Shown here piece after piece: positions 31,055-39,937 of a DNA stretch of 64,000 nucleotides. The notes beneath the pieces are model-generated. The model was not told where the DNA came from. It saw nothing but the letters and a program-made list of their open reading frames with translations, and searched no databases. The position numbers and the translations under genes are program-made. Source of the stretch: an uncultured Lachnospiraceae bacterium (lineage in GTDB: Bacteria > Bacillota > Clostridia > Lachnospirales > Lachnospiraceae); assembly GCA_910583605.1 (NCBI GenBank), contig CAJTXN010000002.1, positions 1-64,000 of the forward strand. The letters are read 5' to 3'. Every line of letters starts with the position of its first letter. The stretch's first letter is position 1.

Positions 31055-32919
31055 TGAAGCGCCGGATAAAGAAAATCTATCTTTTTCTGATTCTTCTGTT
31101 TTTGTATCTGCCAATCTTTGTATTGATTGCGGCATCCTTTAATGATTCCAGGATATTGGGGACCTGGAAAGGATTTACATTAAAATGGTATACACAGCTG
31201 TTTGAAAATGATGCAATTATGACGGCATTAAAGTCCACACTGGTACTGGCGGTAATGGCGGCTTTTCTTGCCACCGTGATAGGAACGTTTGCCTGCCTTA
31301 CCATCCATAAAATGAAAAAACTGCCAAAAGCGATTATAATGAGTATTACCAATATTCCGATGCTGAATGCGGAAATTGTTACGGGACTGGCGTTTATGCT
31401 TCTGTTTATCGGAATCGGAATGTCACTGAGCTTTTCAACGGTACTGATTGCCCATGTGACTTTTTGTATTCCATATGTCGTATTAAGTGTAATGCCAAAA
31501 GTACAGCAGATGGATCACAGTATGTATGAAGCGGCGCTGGACCTGGGAGCCTCAAAGAGTTATGCATTTTTTAAGGTCACGCTGCCGGATATTCTGCCAG
31601 GGGTACTTTCGGGATTCTTTTTGTCGTTTACCATGTCTCTGGATGATTTTATCATCACTCATTTTACCAGAGGCTCGGGATTTGATACCCTGTCTACAAA
31701 GATTTACACGGAGGTCAGAAAGGGAATAAAGCCGGAAATGTATGCGCTGTCCACTCTATTATTTGTAACGGTATTCATATTGCTGCTGCTGATTAACAAG
31801 GCACCGGCAAAAAAAGAAATTATTACAAGGCAGGCGGAACTGCGGCATCGCATTCTGCGGCTGGCAGCGGGAATCTTTTGTGTGGTACTGATAACGGTAA
31901 GTATTGCTTATTCCGTAAAAAATATATTTTTGAAACCAACATCCGAAAATGAAATCTATGTCTATAACTGGGGAGAATATATAGACCCCGAGGTTATTAC
32001 ACTGTTTGAAGAAGAAACCGGAATTACCGTACATTATGAAGAATTTGAAACCAATGAAGAAATGTATACCATTGTTGCCAGCGGCGCCAGACAATATGAC
32101 GTCATCTGTCCGTCAGATTATATGATTGAAAAGATGATGGTAAACAGTCTCCTGGCCGAAATTAATTATGAAAATATACCGAATATTCAGAATATCGGTA
32201 AACAATATATGGAACGAGCGGAAGGGTTTGACCCGGGAAACCGGTACAGTGTTCCGTATTGCTGGGGAACCGTGGGAATCATGTATAATAAAAAAATGGT
32301 GACGGAACCGGTGACAAGCTGGGAGATTCTTTTTGATGAAACTTACCGGAAGCAGATATTGATGCAAAACAGTGTCCGGGATGCTTATTGTGTGGCGCTG
32401 AGTTATCTGGGATATTCCATCAATACATTGGAAGAGGCAGAACTAAACGAAGCCACGAATCTGCTGCTCCGTCAGAAACCGCTGGTTCAGGCATACGTCA
32501 TCGACCAGGTCCGGGACAAGATGATACGGAATTCGGCAGCTCTGGGAGTTATTTATTCTGGTGAAGCCATCTTTATGCAGAAGGAAAATCCGGATTTGGA
32601 ATATGTAATACCAAACGAGGGCTCCAATGTATGGATAGACGGCTGGGTGATTCCGAAAAACTGTAAAAACAAAGAAGGTGCGGAAGCCTGGATTAACTTC
32701 ATGTGCAAACCGGAAATTGCCTTAATGAACTTTGACTTCATTACCTATTCCACGCCAAATGAAGCGGCGAGGGCATTGATAGAAGATGAGGAGATACGCA
32801 ACAGCAGGATTGCGTTTCCGGATGCCGAAGATTTAAAACGATGCGAGGTATATCATTATCTGGGCAGTGAAGGAGACCAGCTGTATGATAAATATTGGAC
32901 AAAAGTAGGTGCGGATTGA
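31051..32919 (+). CDS. potCD: fused polyamine permease and substrate-binding protein (PotC-PotD)
   Basis: A 622-residue fusion. Residues 1-255 are a PotC permease with six segments and the EAA loop YEAALDLGASKSYAFFKVTLPDILPG. A further membrane helix (about 268-288) exports the rest. Residues 300-622 are a PotD-like binding domain beginning IYVYNWGEYIDPEVI, with DVICPSDYMIEKM, VPYCWGTVGIMYN and WIDGWVIPKN. Tethering the receptor to the permease removes the need for a lipoprotein receptor; such fusions are known in Firmicutes. The TGA stop overlaps the folC ATG, so the folate genes are in the same transcript. Confidence 0.92.
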   Translation: MMKRRIKKIYLFLILLFLYLPIFVLIAASFNDSRILGTWKGFTLKWYTQLFENDAIMTALKSTLVLAVMAAFLATVIGTFACLTIHKMKKLPKAIIMSITNIPMLNAEIVTGLAFMLLFIGIGMSLSFSTVLIAHVTFCIPYVVLSVMPKVQQMDHSMYEAALDLGASKSYAFFKVTLPDILPGVLSGFFLSFTMSLDDFIITHFTRGSGFDTLSTKIYTEVRKGIKPEMYALSTLLFVTVFILLLLINKAPAKKEIITRQAELRHRILRLAAGIFCVVLITVSIAYSVKNIFLKPTSENEIYVYNWGEYIDPEVITLFEEETGITVHYEEFETNEEMYTIVASGARQYDVICPSDYMIEKMMVNSLLAEINYENIPNIQNIGKQYMERAEGFDPGNRYSVPYCWGTVGIMYNKKMVTEPVTSWEILFDETYRKQILMQNSVRDAYCVALSYLGYSINTLEEAELNEATNLLLRQKPLVQAYVIDQVRDKMIRNSAALGVIYSGEAIFMQKENPDLEYVIPNEGSNVWIDGWVIPKNCKNKEGAEAWINFMCKPEIALMNFDFITYSTPNEAARALIEDEEIRNSRIAFPDAEDLKRCEVYHYLGSEGDQLYDKYWTKVGAD

Positions 32920-34229
32920 TGACATATGCGGAAGCCAGAAGTTATATAGAAAAGATTCGTAAAAAGGGCAGTATACCGGGACTTGAAAATATCCGCGGCC
33001 TGATGCATATGCTTTCGGATATACAGGATAAATTAAAGGTAATCCACATAGCAGGAACCAACGGAAAAGGCTCGACATCCGCCTATATTTCCGGAATTCT
33101 GAAACAGGCCGGATATAAAGTGGGACGTTTTTCTTCCCCGGCGGTATTTGAATATTTAGAAATATTTACCATTAATGATGTTCCGATTTCGGAGCAGGAA
33201 TATGCAGACTGCATGAAAGCCATACGGGAGGCAGCGGATGCACTGACCGCATCCGGCCGGAAAGAGCCCACAGCCTTTGAAATGGAAACGGCATTGGCAT
33301 TTTTGTATTTTTATAGAAAAAACTGTGATTTTGTAATACTGGAAACCGGAATGGGCGGTACCTTTGATTCTACCAATGTTATCTCCGCACCTCTCTGTTC
33401 GGTCATTACATCCGTGAGTATGGATCATATGAACTTTTTGGGAAATACTTTATCCGAAATAGCAGGGCAGAAAGCAGGAATCATTAAACAGGACTGCCCG
33501 GTCATAATGGCAGAACAGAAGGAAGAGGTTCTGACCGTAATCAGGCAGCAGGCGCAGCGGAAACAGGCAGAGTTCATCCGGACGGAAAAGCCCCGGCGGA
33601 TTTTCTGTCATCCCGATGGGACGGTTCTGGATTACGTTTCATCATCCGGCATTTCACTGACAGATATACATACCGGAATGCTGGGAACTTTTCAGGCAGA
33701 GAATATGGCGGCGGCCATAGAGACCGTATTATGTCTGAAGAAAGCCGGCCTGCAGGTTCATGAGGAAGATATCAAAAAGGGAATTGCTCATGCACGCTGG
33801 CCCGGAAGGTTTGAACGAATCGGCTGCCGGCCTGCCGTATATTTTGACGGTGGTCATAATCCGGGGGCGGCGGAACGAATCAAAGAAACTATAGAAATAT
33901 ATTTTACAAATTCTAAAATTATATATATAATGGGAGTATTAGCAGATAAGGATTATGAAACCATAGTATCCGTTACGGCGCCGCTGGCAGACGAAATCAT
34001 TACCGTTACTCCGGAACATGAGAGAGGGCTGGACGGCAGAATTCTTGCAAAAGCCGCAGAAAAATATAATAAAAACGTTTCCTATGCGGAATATCTGGAA
34101 CAGGCATTTGCACGGGCGGTGCCTTTGGCAGGAACCGACGGAGTGATTCTGGTATTCGGTTCCTTATCCTATCTGGCAAAAGCGAAGGAAGGCATGAGAA
34201 AATATGTTGATTGGAAAGAAAGAATTTGA
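32919..34229 (+). CDS. folC: folylpolyglutamate synthase/dihydrofolate synthase
   Basis: A 436-residue Mur-ligase-like enzyme that adds glutamate to dihydropteroate or folates. Visible motifs: the P-loop GTNGKGST, the FSSP loop, the SMDHMNFLGNT metal/ATP region, ARWPGRFE and FDGGHNPGAA, all FolC hallmarks. The ATG shares bases with the potCD stop (TGATG), so I prefer it to an earlier in-frame codon inside potCD. Only one FolC is in the window, so it may carry out both activities. It overlaps folP by 26 bases. Confidence 0.92.
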   Translation: MTYAEARSYIEKIRKKGSIPGLENIRGLMHMLSDIQDKLKVIHIAGTNGKGSTSAYISGILKQAGYKVGRFSSPAVFEYLEIFTINDVPISEQEYADCMKAIREAADALTASGRKEPTAFEMETALAFLYFYRKNCDFVILETGMGGTFDSTNVISAPLCSVITSVSMDHMNFLGNTLSEIAGQKAGIIKQDCPVIMAEQKEEVLTVIRQQAQRKQAEFIRTEKPRRIFCHPDGTVLDYVSSSGISLTDIHTGMLGTFQAENMAAAIETVLCLKKAGLQVHEEDIKKGIAHARWPGRFERIGCRPAVYFDGGHNPGAAERIKETIEIYFTNSKIIYIMGVLADKDYETIVSVTAPLADEIITVTPEHERGLDGRILAKAAEKYNKNVSYAEYLEQAFARAVPLAGTDGVILVFGSLSYLAKAKEGMRKYVDWKERI

Positions 34230-35043
34230 TGTAAAAAACAAAACCTATGTAATGGGAATCCTGAATGTAACGCCTGACTCTTTTTCCGACGGAGGAAAAT
34301 TTAATTCCATGGACCGGGCATTAAGCCATGTGGAACAGATGATACGGGAGGGGGCAGACATTATAGACGTGGGAGGAGAATCCACAAGACCGGGTTATAC
34401 CCTGATATCCGATGATGAAGAAATCAGCCGGGTGGTACCGGTAATCGAGAAGATCAAAAAGAATTTTGATACGGTAATTTCCATTGATACATATAAAAGC
34501 AGGGTTGCCGAAGAAAGTGCCGCGGCAGGTGCGGATTTGATCAATGATATCTGGGGCTGCAGGTATGATGAACGGATGGCAGACGTCATTGCGAAATACG
34601 GGCTGGCCTGCTGTCTGATGCACAACCGGAATGTACAAAAGCAGCCATATGAAAATCTGATGGAGGATGTGTGTAAGGACTTGCAGCAGAGTATAGATAT
34701 TGCTCTGGCAGCAGGTGTAAAGCCGGAAAAGATTATTACAGACCCGGGCATCGGATTTGGAAAAAACCTGGAAGAAAATCTATATGTCATGAATCATGTG
34801 GAGCAGTTATTAAATCTGGGGTATCCGGTACTTTTAGGAACTTCCAGAAAATCCATGATCGGGCTGACACTGAATCTTCCTGCAGACCAGAGGACAGAGG
34901 GAACACTGGTCACTACCGTAATGGGAGTCATGAAAGGCTGCGGATTTGTACGGGTCCATGATGTGCTGGCAAATAAACGGGCCATTGATATGACAGAGGC
35001 AATTTTAGGAAAGGGGTGTAACCATGGACAAAATAATAATTAA
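34204..35043 (+). CDS. folP: dihydropteroate synthase
   Basis: A 279-residue TIM-barrel enzyme condensing 4-aminobenzoate with the pterin diphosphate, the sulfonamide target. Signatures are GILNVTPDSFSDGG near the N-terminus and DVGGESTRPG about 35 residues on, with DPGIGFGKN later. The start lies inside folC with GGAAGG upstream, and the end overlaps the next gene by 20 bases. Length and motifs are normal. Confidence 0.94.
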   Translation: MLIGKKEFDVKNKTYVMGILNVTPDSFSDGGKFNSMDRALSHVEQMIREGADIIDVGGESTRPGYTLISDDEEISRVVPVIEKIKKNFDTVISIDTYKSRVAEESAAAGADLINDIWGCRYDERMADVIAKYGLACCLMHNRNVQKQPYENLMEDVCKDLQQSIDIALAAGVKPEKIITDPGIGFGKNLEENLYVMNHVEQLLNLGYPVLLGTSRKSMIGLTLNLPADQRTEGTLVTTVMGVMKGCGFVRVHDVLANKRAIDMTEAILGKGCNHGQNNN

Positions 35044-35848
35044 AGATTTGGAAGTATTTGCGAATCACGGCGTTTTACAGGAAGAAAAAAACTTAGGACA
35101 GAAATTTTTAATTTGTCTGGAGCTATATTTCAGTACCAGAAAAGCAGGCGTTACGGATGCTCTGCCCATGTCCGTAAATTATGCGGAGGTCTGTCAGTTT
35201 ATCAATAAATTTCTGCAGAAAAATACCTTTAATCTGATAGAGGCGGCAGCGGAAAATCTGGCATTATCCCTGATGGTCAGATTTCCGTTAACCGAAAGCC
35301 TGAAGATTACCATTGCAAAACCCTGGGCTCCTGTGGGACTGCCGGTAGATTATGTGGCAGTGGAAATAGAACGAAGCTGGCATTCGGCATATATTGCCTT
35401 AGGCTCCAATATGGGAGATAAACGTAAGTATCTGGAGGATGCGGTAAAAGCCATGGAGTCGGACCCGAACTGCCGGCTGCTGCAGACTTCGGATTTTATG
35501 GTAACGAAACCCTATGGTCCGGTGGAACAGGAGGATTTCTTAAACGGATGCGTGAAAATAAGAACCCTTTATACGCCGTCGGAACTGCTGCGGTTTCTGC
35601 AGAAACTGGAACAGGAGGCAAAGCGTACCAGAGAAGTTCACTGGGGACCAAGAACTTTGGATTTGGATATTCTGCTCTATGATGATATTGTTACATCGGA
35701 AGATGAACTGACGATACCTCATCCGGAAATGCATAAACGGAGTTTTGTACTGGAACCGTTAAAGCAGATTGCACCCAATGCAGTACATCCTGTTTTACGT
35801 CAGAGAATCCGGGATATTTTAACAGAGCAGTCGTTGAACGAAGAATAA
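35024..35848 (+). CDS. folBK: dihydroneopterin aldolase / HPPK bifunctional enzyme
   Basis: A 274-residue fusion of two successive folate steps. Residues 1-116 are dihydroneopterin aldolase (FANHGVLQEEKNLGQKF, then NLIEAAAENLA). Residues 118-274 are 6-hydroxymethyl-dihydropterin pyrophosphokinase (YIALGSNMGDK, then RTLDLDILLYDD, the Mg-binding block). GGAAAGGGG before the ATG supports the start. With folP it covers the pterin branch; folE is not in this window. Confidence 0.93.
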   Translation: MDKIIIKDLEVFANHGVLQEEKNLGQKFLICLELYFSTRKAGVTDALPMSVNYAEVCQFINKFLQKNTFNLIEAAAENLALSLMVRFPLTESLKITIAKPWAPVGLPVDYVAVEIERSWHSAYIALGSNMGDKRKYLEDAVKAMESDPNCRLLQTSDFMVTKPYGPVEQEDFLNGCVKIRTLYTPSELLRFLQKLEQEAKRTREVHWGPRTLDLDILLYDDIVTSEDELTIPHPEMHKRSFVLEPLKQIAPNAVHPVLRQRIRDILTEQSLNEE

Positions 35849-35894
35849 AACAGACGGAATCGAATAAATTGGAAACAGGAAATGAGGTAACAGC

Positions 35895-37040
35895 GTGGAT
35901 AAGCAATTGGATTTAAACGAGATAAGACAGGAAATAGATACCATAGATGCGTCGATTGTTGAATTATTTGAAAACAGGCTTGCGGTCTGTAAGGATGTGG
36001 CTCAATTTAAAATAAATAACGGAAAGAATGTACTGGATAAAGAGCGTGAGATACAGAAGATACAGAAGGTAAAATCCCAGGCGAAAAATAAATTCAATGA
36101 ACAGGGAATTGAAGAATTGTTTACCCAGATCATGGCCATCAGCAGAAAACTTCAGTACCGGATTCTGGCGGAGAACGGAAAAGGGCAGGATATTGATTTT
36201 CAGCGAATTGAAGAATTCAATCCAAAGAAGGAAGACATAACGGTGGTATATCAGGGAGTGCCGGGGGCATACAGTCATGAAGCCATGATGAATTATTTTG
36301 GTTCCGGGGTTAAAAACTTTCATGTTGCCACCTTTCGGAATGCCATGGAAGCCATTCGGGACGGTAAAGCAGACTATGGGGTGCTGCCGATTGAAAATAC
36401 CACGGCAGGTATTGTAAATGATGTATATGATTTACTGGTGGAATTTGACAACGTCATTATTGACCAGACCGATGTAGTGATCCGTCACGCGCTGCTGGGA
36501 CTTCCGGGGGCGGAACTGTCCGACATTCAGGTGGTATATTCCCATCCTCAGGGTTTAATGCAGTGTTCGGAATTTCTGGAGGAACATTCGGACTGGCAGC
36601 AGATTGCCCAGGCCAATACGGCCGGGAGTGCCAAAAAGGTGGTGGAGGAGAACCGGAAATCCCAGGCGGCAATAGCCAGTGTCAATGCCGCAAAGGAATA
36701 CGGACTTCAGGTATTACAGGAAAATATCAATTATAACAGTAAAAATACCACCAGATTTATTATCATTGGAAAAAACAGAATCTATACCGAAAAAGCTTCG
36801 AAAGTATGCGTATGCTTTGAACTGTCCCATTCCAGCGGAACCCTGTACAATATGCTGTCTCATTTTATCTATAACGGTCTGAACATGACCAAGATAGAAT
36901 CCAGACCGATAAAAAACAAGAGCTGGGAATACCGGTTTTTTGTGGAATTTGAAGGCAGACTGGATGAACCGGGAACCCTGAATGCAATCCGGGGGATCAT
37001 GGAAGAGGCCAATGCATTTAAATTATTAGGTAACTATTAA
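35895..37040 (+). CDS. pheA: bifunctional chorismate mutase / prephenate dehydratase
   Basis: A 381-residue P-protein of phenylalanine synthesis. Residues 1-90 are an AroQ-type chorismate mutase (RQEIDTIDASIVELFENR). Residues 115-290 are prephenate dehydratase (GVPGAYSHEA, the catalytic NTTRFIII near 285). Residues 300-381 are an ACT domain with the KIESRP feedback motif, so inhibition by phenylalanine is expected. It starts with GTG after GAGGT. The gap of 46 bases after folBK contains no terminator. Confidence 0.93.
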   Translation: MDKQLDLNEIRQEIDTIDASIVELFENRLAVCKDVAQFKINNGKNVLDKEREIQKIQKVKSQAKNKFNEQGIEELFTQIMAISRKLQYRILAENGKGQDIDFQRIEEFNPKKEDITVVYQGVPGAYSHEAMMNYFGSGVKNFHVATFRNAMEAIRDGKADYGVLPIENTTAGIVNDVYDLLVEFDNVIIDQTDVVIRHALLGLPGAELSDIQVVYSHPQGLMQCSEFLEEHSDWQQIAQANTAGSAKKVVEENRKSQAAIASVNAAKEYGLQVLQENINYNSKNTTRFIIIGKNRIYTEKASKVCVCFELSHSSGTLYNMLSHFIYNGLNMTKIESRPIKNKSWEYRFFVEFEGRLDEPGTLNAIRGIMEEANAFKLLGNY

Positions 37041-37060
37041 TATTTATGGAGAGATATGTT

Positions 37061-38371
37061 ATGTCAGAACGAATTAACGCCGGCAGGCTTATGCTGTATA
37101 GGAATTTTAAACATCAGGAATTGTTTGATAATTTTGTCTGGCTGATCAATCAGGCTGACAATGATTATTATAACAATGAAGATAAAGCGGCTTTATTATA
37201 TGACTGTGTCAATGAGCTGCTGGAACTGGCGGATGCGTATGGGTTTGAAGGGAATTTATTTCATTGTTTTCTGGGATTTCTTCTGGCAAATAATGAAAAT
37301 GCGTTTTCTACTTCCTGTGAAATCGTGGGACCGGGCGACGGGACGATCAATCAGATTGCGATTCATGATTTAAAGATTTTTCAGGAGCTTTTCGAATACG
37401 ATATGAGTATCGTGGACCGGGCGCTTCAGACAGATGCATTTTCCATGCTGCGGAATTATAAGAATGGCGGGCGGACCAGCAAGGTATTTAACAAACGGGT
37501 GCGGGACAGAATCAATGAACTTACCGTTTCTTTGGAGCAATCAGGAGATGCAGAAGAATATTACCGGCATGTGACACGGTTTTATAAAGCAAACGGAGTG
37601 GGAAAATTTGGACTTCATAAAGCGTTCCGTGTGATGAAGCAGGAATCGGAGCGTCCGCAGATTGTTCCGATTACCAGTGTAGAACATATATATTTAAATG
37701 ATCTGGTAGGATATGAATTACAGAAGAAAAAACTGACAGATAATACGGAAGCCTTTGTTGAGGGCAGAAAGGCAAACAATGTATTGCTGTTTGGGGACAG
37801 CGGAACCGGAAAATCCTCCAGTATTAAGGCTATATTAAATGAATACTATGATAAAGGGCTCCGGATGATAGAGGTTTATAAGCATCAGTTTGACTGCCTG
37901 TCGGAAATCATTGAGACCATTAAAGACAGAAATTATAAATTTATAATTTATATGGATGACTTATCCTTTGAAGATTTTGAGATTGAATATAAATATCTCA
38001 AGGCTATTATTGAGGGCGGTCTGGGAAAGAAACCGGATAATGTACTGATTTATGCAACTTCCAACCGGAGACATCTGGTCCGGGAAAAATTCAGTGATAA
38101 GGAAGACCGGGCAGAGGATTTACATACCTCCGATACGGTACAGGAAAAGTTGTCTCTGGTGGCGCGGTTTGGCGTATCCATCTATTACATTGCACCAAAT
38201 AAAAAGGAATTTCAAAACATTGTCAGGACTTTGGCGGAGCGGTATCATATTCAAATGCCAGAGGAGGAGTTATTCTTAGAGGCGAATAAGTGGGAATTAA
38301 GTCACGGAGGATTGTCGGGAAGAACGGCACAGCAGTTTATCAACTACCTGCTGGGATTTGAAGCAGAGTAA
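37061..38371 (+). CDS. DUF815-type AAA ATPase
   Basis: A 436-residue protein with a helical N-terminal half and an AAA core of the DUF815 type: Walker A GDSGTGKSS (about 245-253), Walker B FIIYMDDLSFE, ATSNRRHLVREKFSD and a C-terminal SGRTAQQFINYL. The family is of unknown function, common in Clostridia. GGAGAG at 37048-37053 selects this ATG over one five codons earlier. It is followed 15 bases later by the exopolyphosphatase-like gene and then polyphosphate kinase, so a link with polyphosphate or stress metabolism is possible. Confidence 0.85.
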   Translation: MSERINAGRLMLYRNFKHQELFDNFVWLINQADNDYYNNEDKAALLYDCVNELLELADAYGFEGNLFHCFLGFLLANNENAFSTSCEIVGPGDGTINQIAIHDLKIFQELFEYDMSIVDRALQTDAFSMLRNYKNGGRTSKVFNKRVRDRINELTVSLEQSGDAEEYYRHVTRFYKANGVGKFGLHKAFRVMKQESERPQIVPITSVEHIYLNDLVGYELQKKKLTDNTEAFVEGRKANNVLLFGDSGTGKSSSIKAILNEYYDKGLRMIEVYKHQFDCLSEIIETIKDRNYKFIIYMDDLSFEDFEIEYKYLKAIIEGGLGKKPDNVLIYATSNRRHLVREKFSDKEDRAEDLHTSDTVQEKLSLVARFGVSIYYIAPNKKEFQNIVRTLAERYHIQMPEEELFLEANKWELSHGGLSGRTAQQFINYLLGFEAE

Positions 38372-38386
38372 AGGAGGGAATCGGTT

Positions 38387-39919
38387 ATGGCATACAGGAT
38401 CATTGCAACGATTGACGTGGGTTCTTATGAACTGGAATTGAAGATTTTTGAAATATCCCGGAAAAAAGGAATTGTCATTCTGAATCATGTGCGCCACGTC
38501 ATTGAACTGGGAAAGGATACCTATACTACCGGAAAAATCCAGTTTTCCCATATCAATGAATTGTGTGATATCTTATTTGACTTTACTTCGATTATGAAGG
38601 AATATAACGTTGAAGATTATCTGGCATATACCACAAGTTCTATCCGGGAGGCAGCAAACGGAGATATCGTGTTAGACCGGATCCGGGTGAAAACCGGACT
38701 GGTGGTACAGGTATTGAGCAACTCGGAGCAGAGATTTCTCTGCTATAAAGCATTGGCAGCAAAAACCGAGTTTTCGGACCTGATTCAGGAAGGAACAGCC
38801 ATTGTGGATGTAGGTGCCGGCAGTATTCAGATTTCTCTGTTTGATAAAGAGGCTCTGGTCACTACCCAGAATATTAAACTGGGTTCCCTTCGGATCCGGG
38901 AACTGCTCTATAGTCTCAGTAATGACAGACAGCATTTCAATATGCTGATAGAAGAACTGATCAACAATGATATTGCGACTTTTAAAAGAATGTTTTTAAA
39001 GGACAGAAGCATTAAAAATATTATTGCCATCGGAGATTACATCGGATATTTTACGAAAAAGACCAGCCGGCAGATTGAAGCCATGACCGGTTCCCAGTTT
39101 ATAGAGCGTTTTCATTCCATTATGGGAAAAAATATTTTTCAATTATCCAATAAGATCGGTATTACCGAAGAACAGGCTTCCCTGCTGCTTCCATGTGTTC
39201 TTGTCTATAAGCGGCTGATTGAAGAAACGGAAACGGAAAATATCTGGTTCCCCCAGGTGGATTTATGTGACGGAATGGCAGCAGAATATGCCTTCTCCCA
39301 CAACATATTAAAAGGACATCATGATTTTGAAGCGGATATTCTTCATGCTGCCAGGGTCATGGCAAAACGTTACCGGGCCAATATGGCACATACCCAGATA
39401 CTGGAAAAGAATGTTCTGACCATATTTGATGCCATGAAAAAATATCACGGATTCGGAAACCGGGAGCGCATACTGCTTCAGTTAGCCGCAATTCTCCATG
39501 ACTGCGGAAAATATATCAGTATGAACCAGCCGGCCCAGTCATCCTATAATATTATCCTGTCAACGGAAATAATCGGAATTTCCCATTTTGAGAGAGAGAT
39601 TATTGCAAATGTGGTCCGATATAATACCATCGATATATTTGAGGAGCATGATGATGTGTATGGAATCGACAATGATACCTATCTGACGATCGTCAAGCTG
39701 GTAGCCATGCTTCGTGTGGCAAATGCGCTGGACAGAAGCCATAAGCAGAAGTTTGTGGACACCAGGGCAGTGGTGAAAGATTCGGAACTTCTGATCACCA
39801 CCTATACCAATGAAGATATCACACTGGAGAAAGGACTGTTCCGAAGGAAGGCGGAATTCTTCGAAGAAGTTTATGGAATCAGACCGGTGCTGAAGCGGAA
39901 TAAAGACATCCGTAAATAG
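38387..39919 (+). CDS. Ppx/GppA family phosphatase with C-terminal HD domain
   Basis: A 510-residue protein. Residues 1-300 are an actin-fold Ppx/GppA domain (IDVGSYELEL, TTSSIREAANG, and VDVGAGSIQ where GGGS is more usual). Residues 310-510 form an HD domain with AAILHDCGKYI. This layout is that of exopolyphosphatases and guanosine pentaphosphatases. The phosphate loops deviate: SY at the first loop and GAGS at the second, so activity may be altered. GGAGG precedes the ATG. It lies between the DUF815 ATPase and polyphosphate kinase genes, which favours polyphosphate as substrate. Confidence 0.86.
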   Translation: MAYRIIATIDVGSYELELKIFEISRKKGIVILNHVRHVIELGKDTYTTGKIQFSHINELCDILFDFTSIMKEYNVEDYLAYTTSSIREAANGDIVLDRIRVKTGLVVQVLSNSEQRFLCYKALAAKTEFSDLIQEGTAIVDVGAGSIQISLFDKEALVTTQNIKLGSLRIRELLYSLSNDRQHFNMLIEELINNDIATFKRMFLKDRSIKNIIAIGDYIGYFTKKTSRQIEAMTGSQFIERFHSIMGKNIFQLSNKIGITEEQASLLLPCVLVYKRLIEETETENIWFPQVDLCDGMAAEYAFSHNILKGHHDFEADILHAARVMAKRYRANMAHTQILEKNVLTIFDAMKKYHGFGNRERILLQLAAILHDCGKYISMNQPAQSSYNIILSTEIIGISHFEREIIANVVRYNTIDIFEEHDDVYGIDNDTYLTIVKLVAMLRVANALDRSHKQKFVDTRAVVKDSELLITTYTNEDITLEKGLFRRKAEFFEEVYGIRPVLKRNKDIRK

Positions 39920-39937
39920 AGAAAGGGAGGCGGAACT

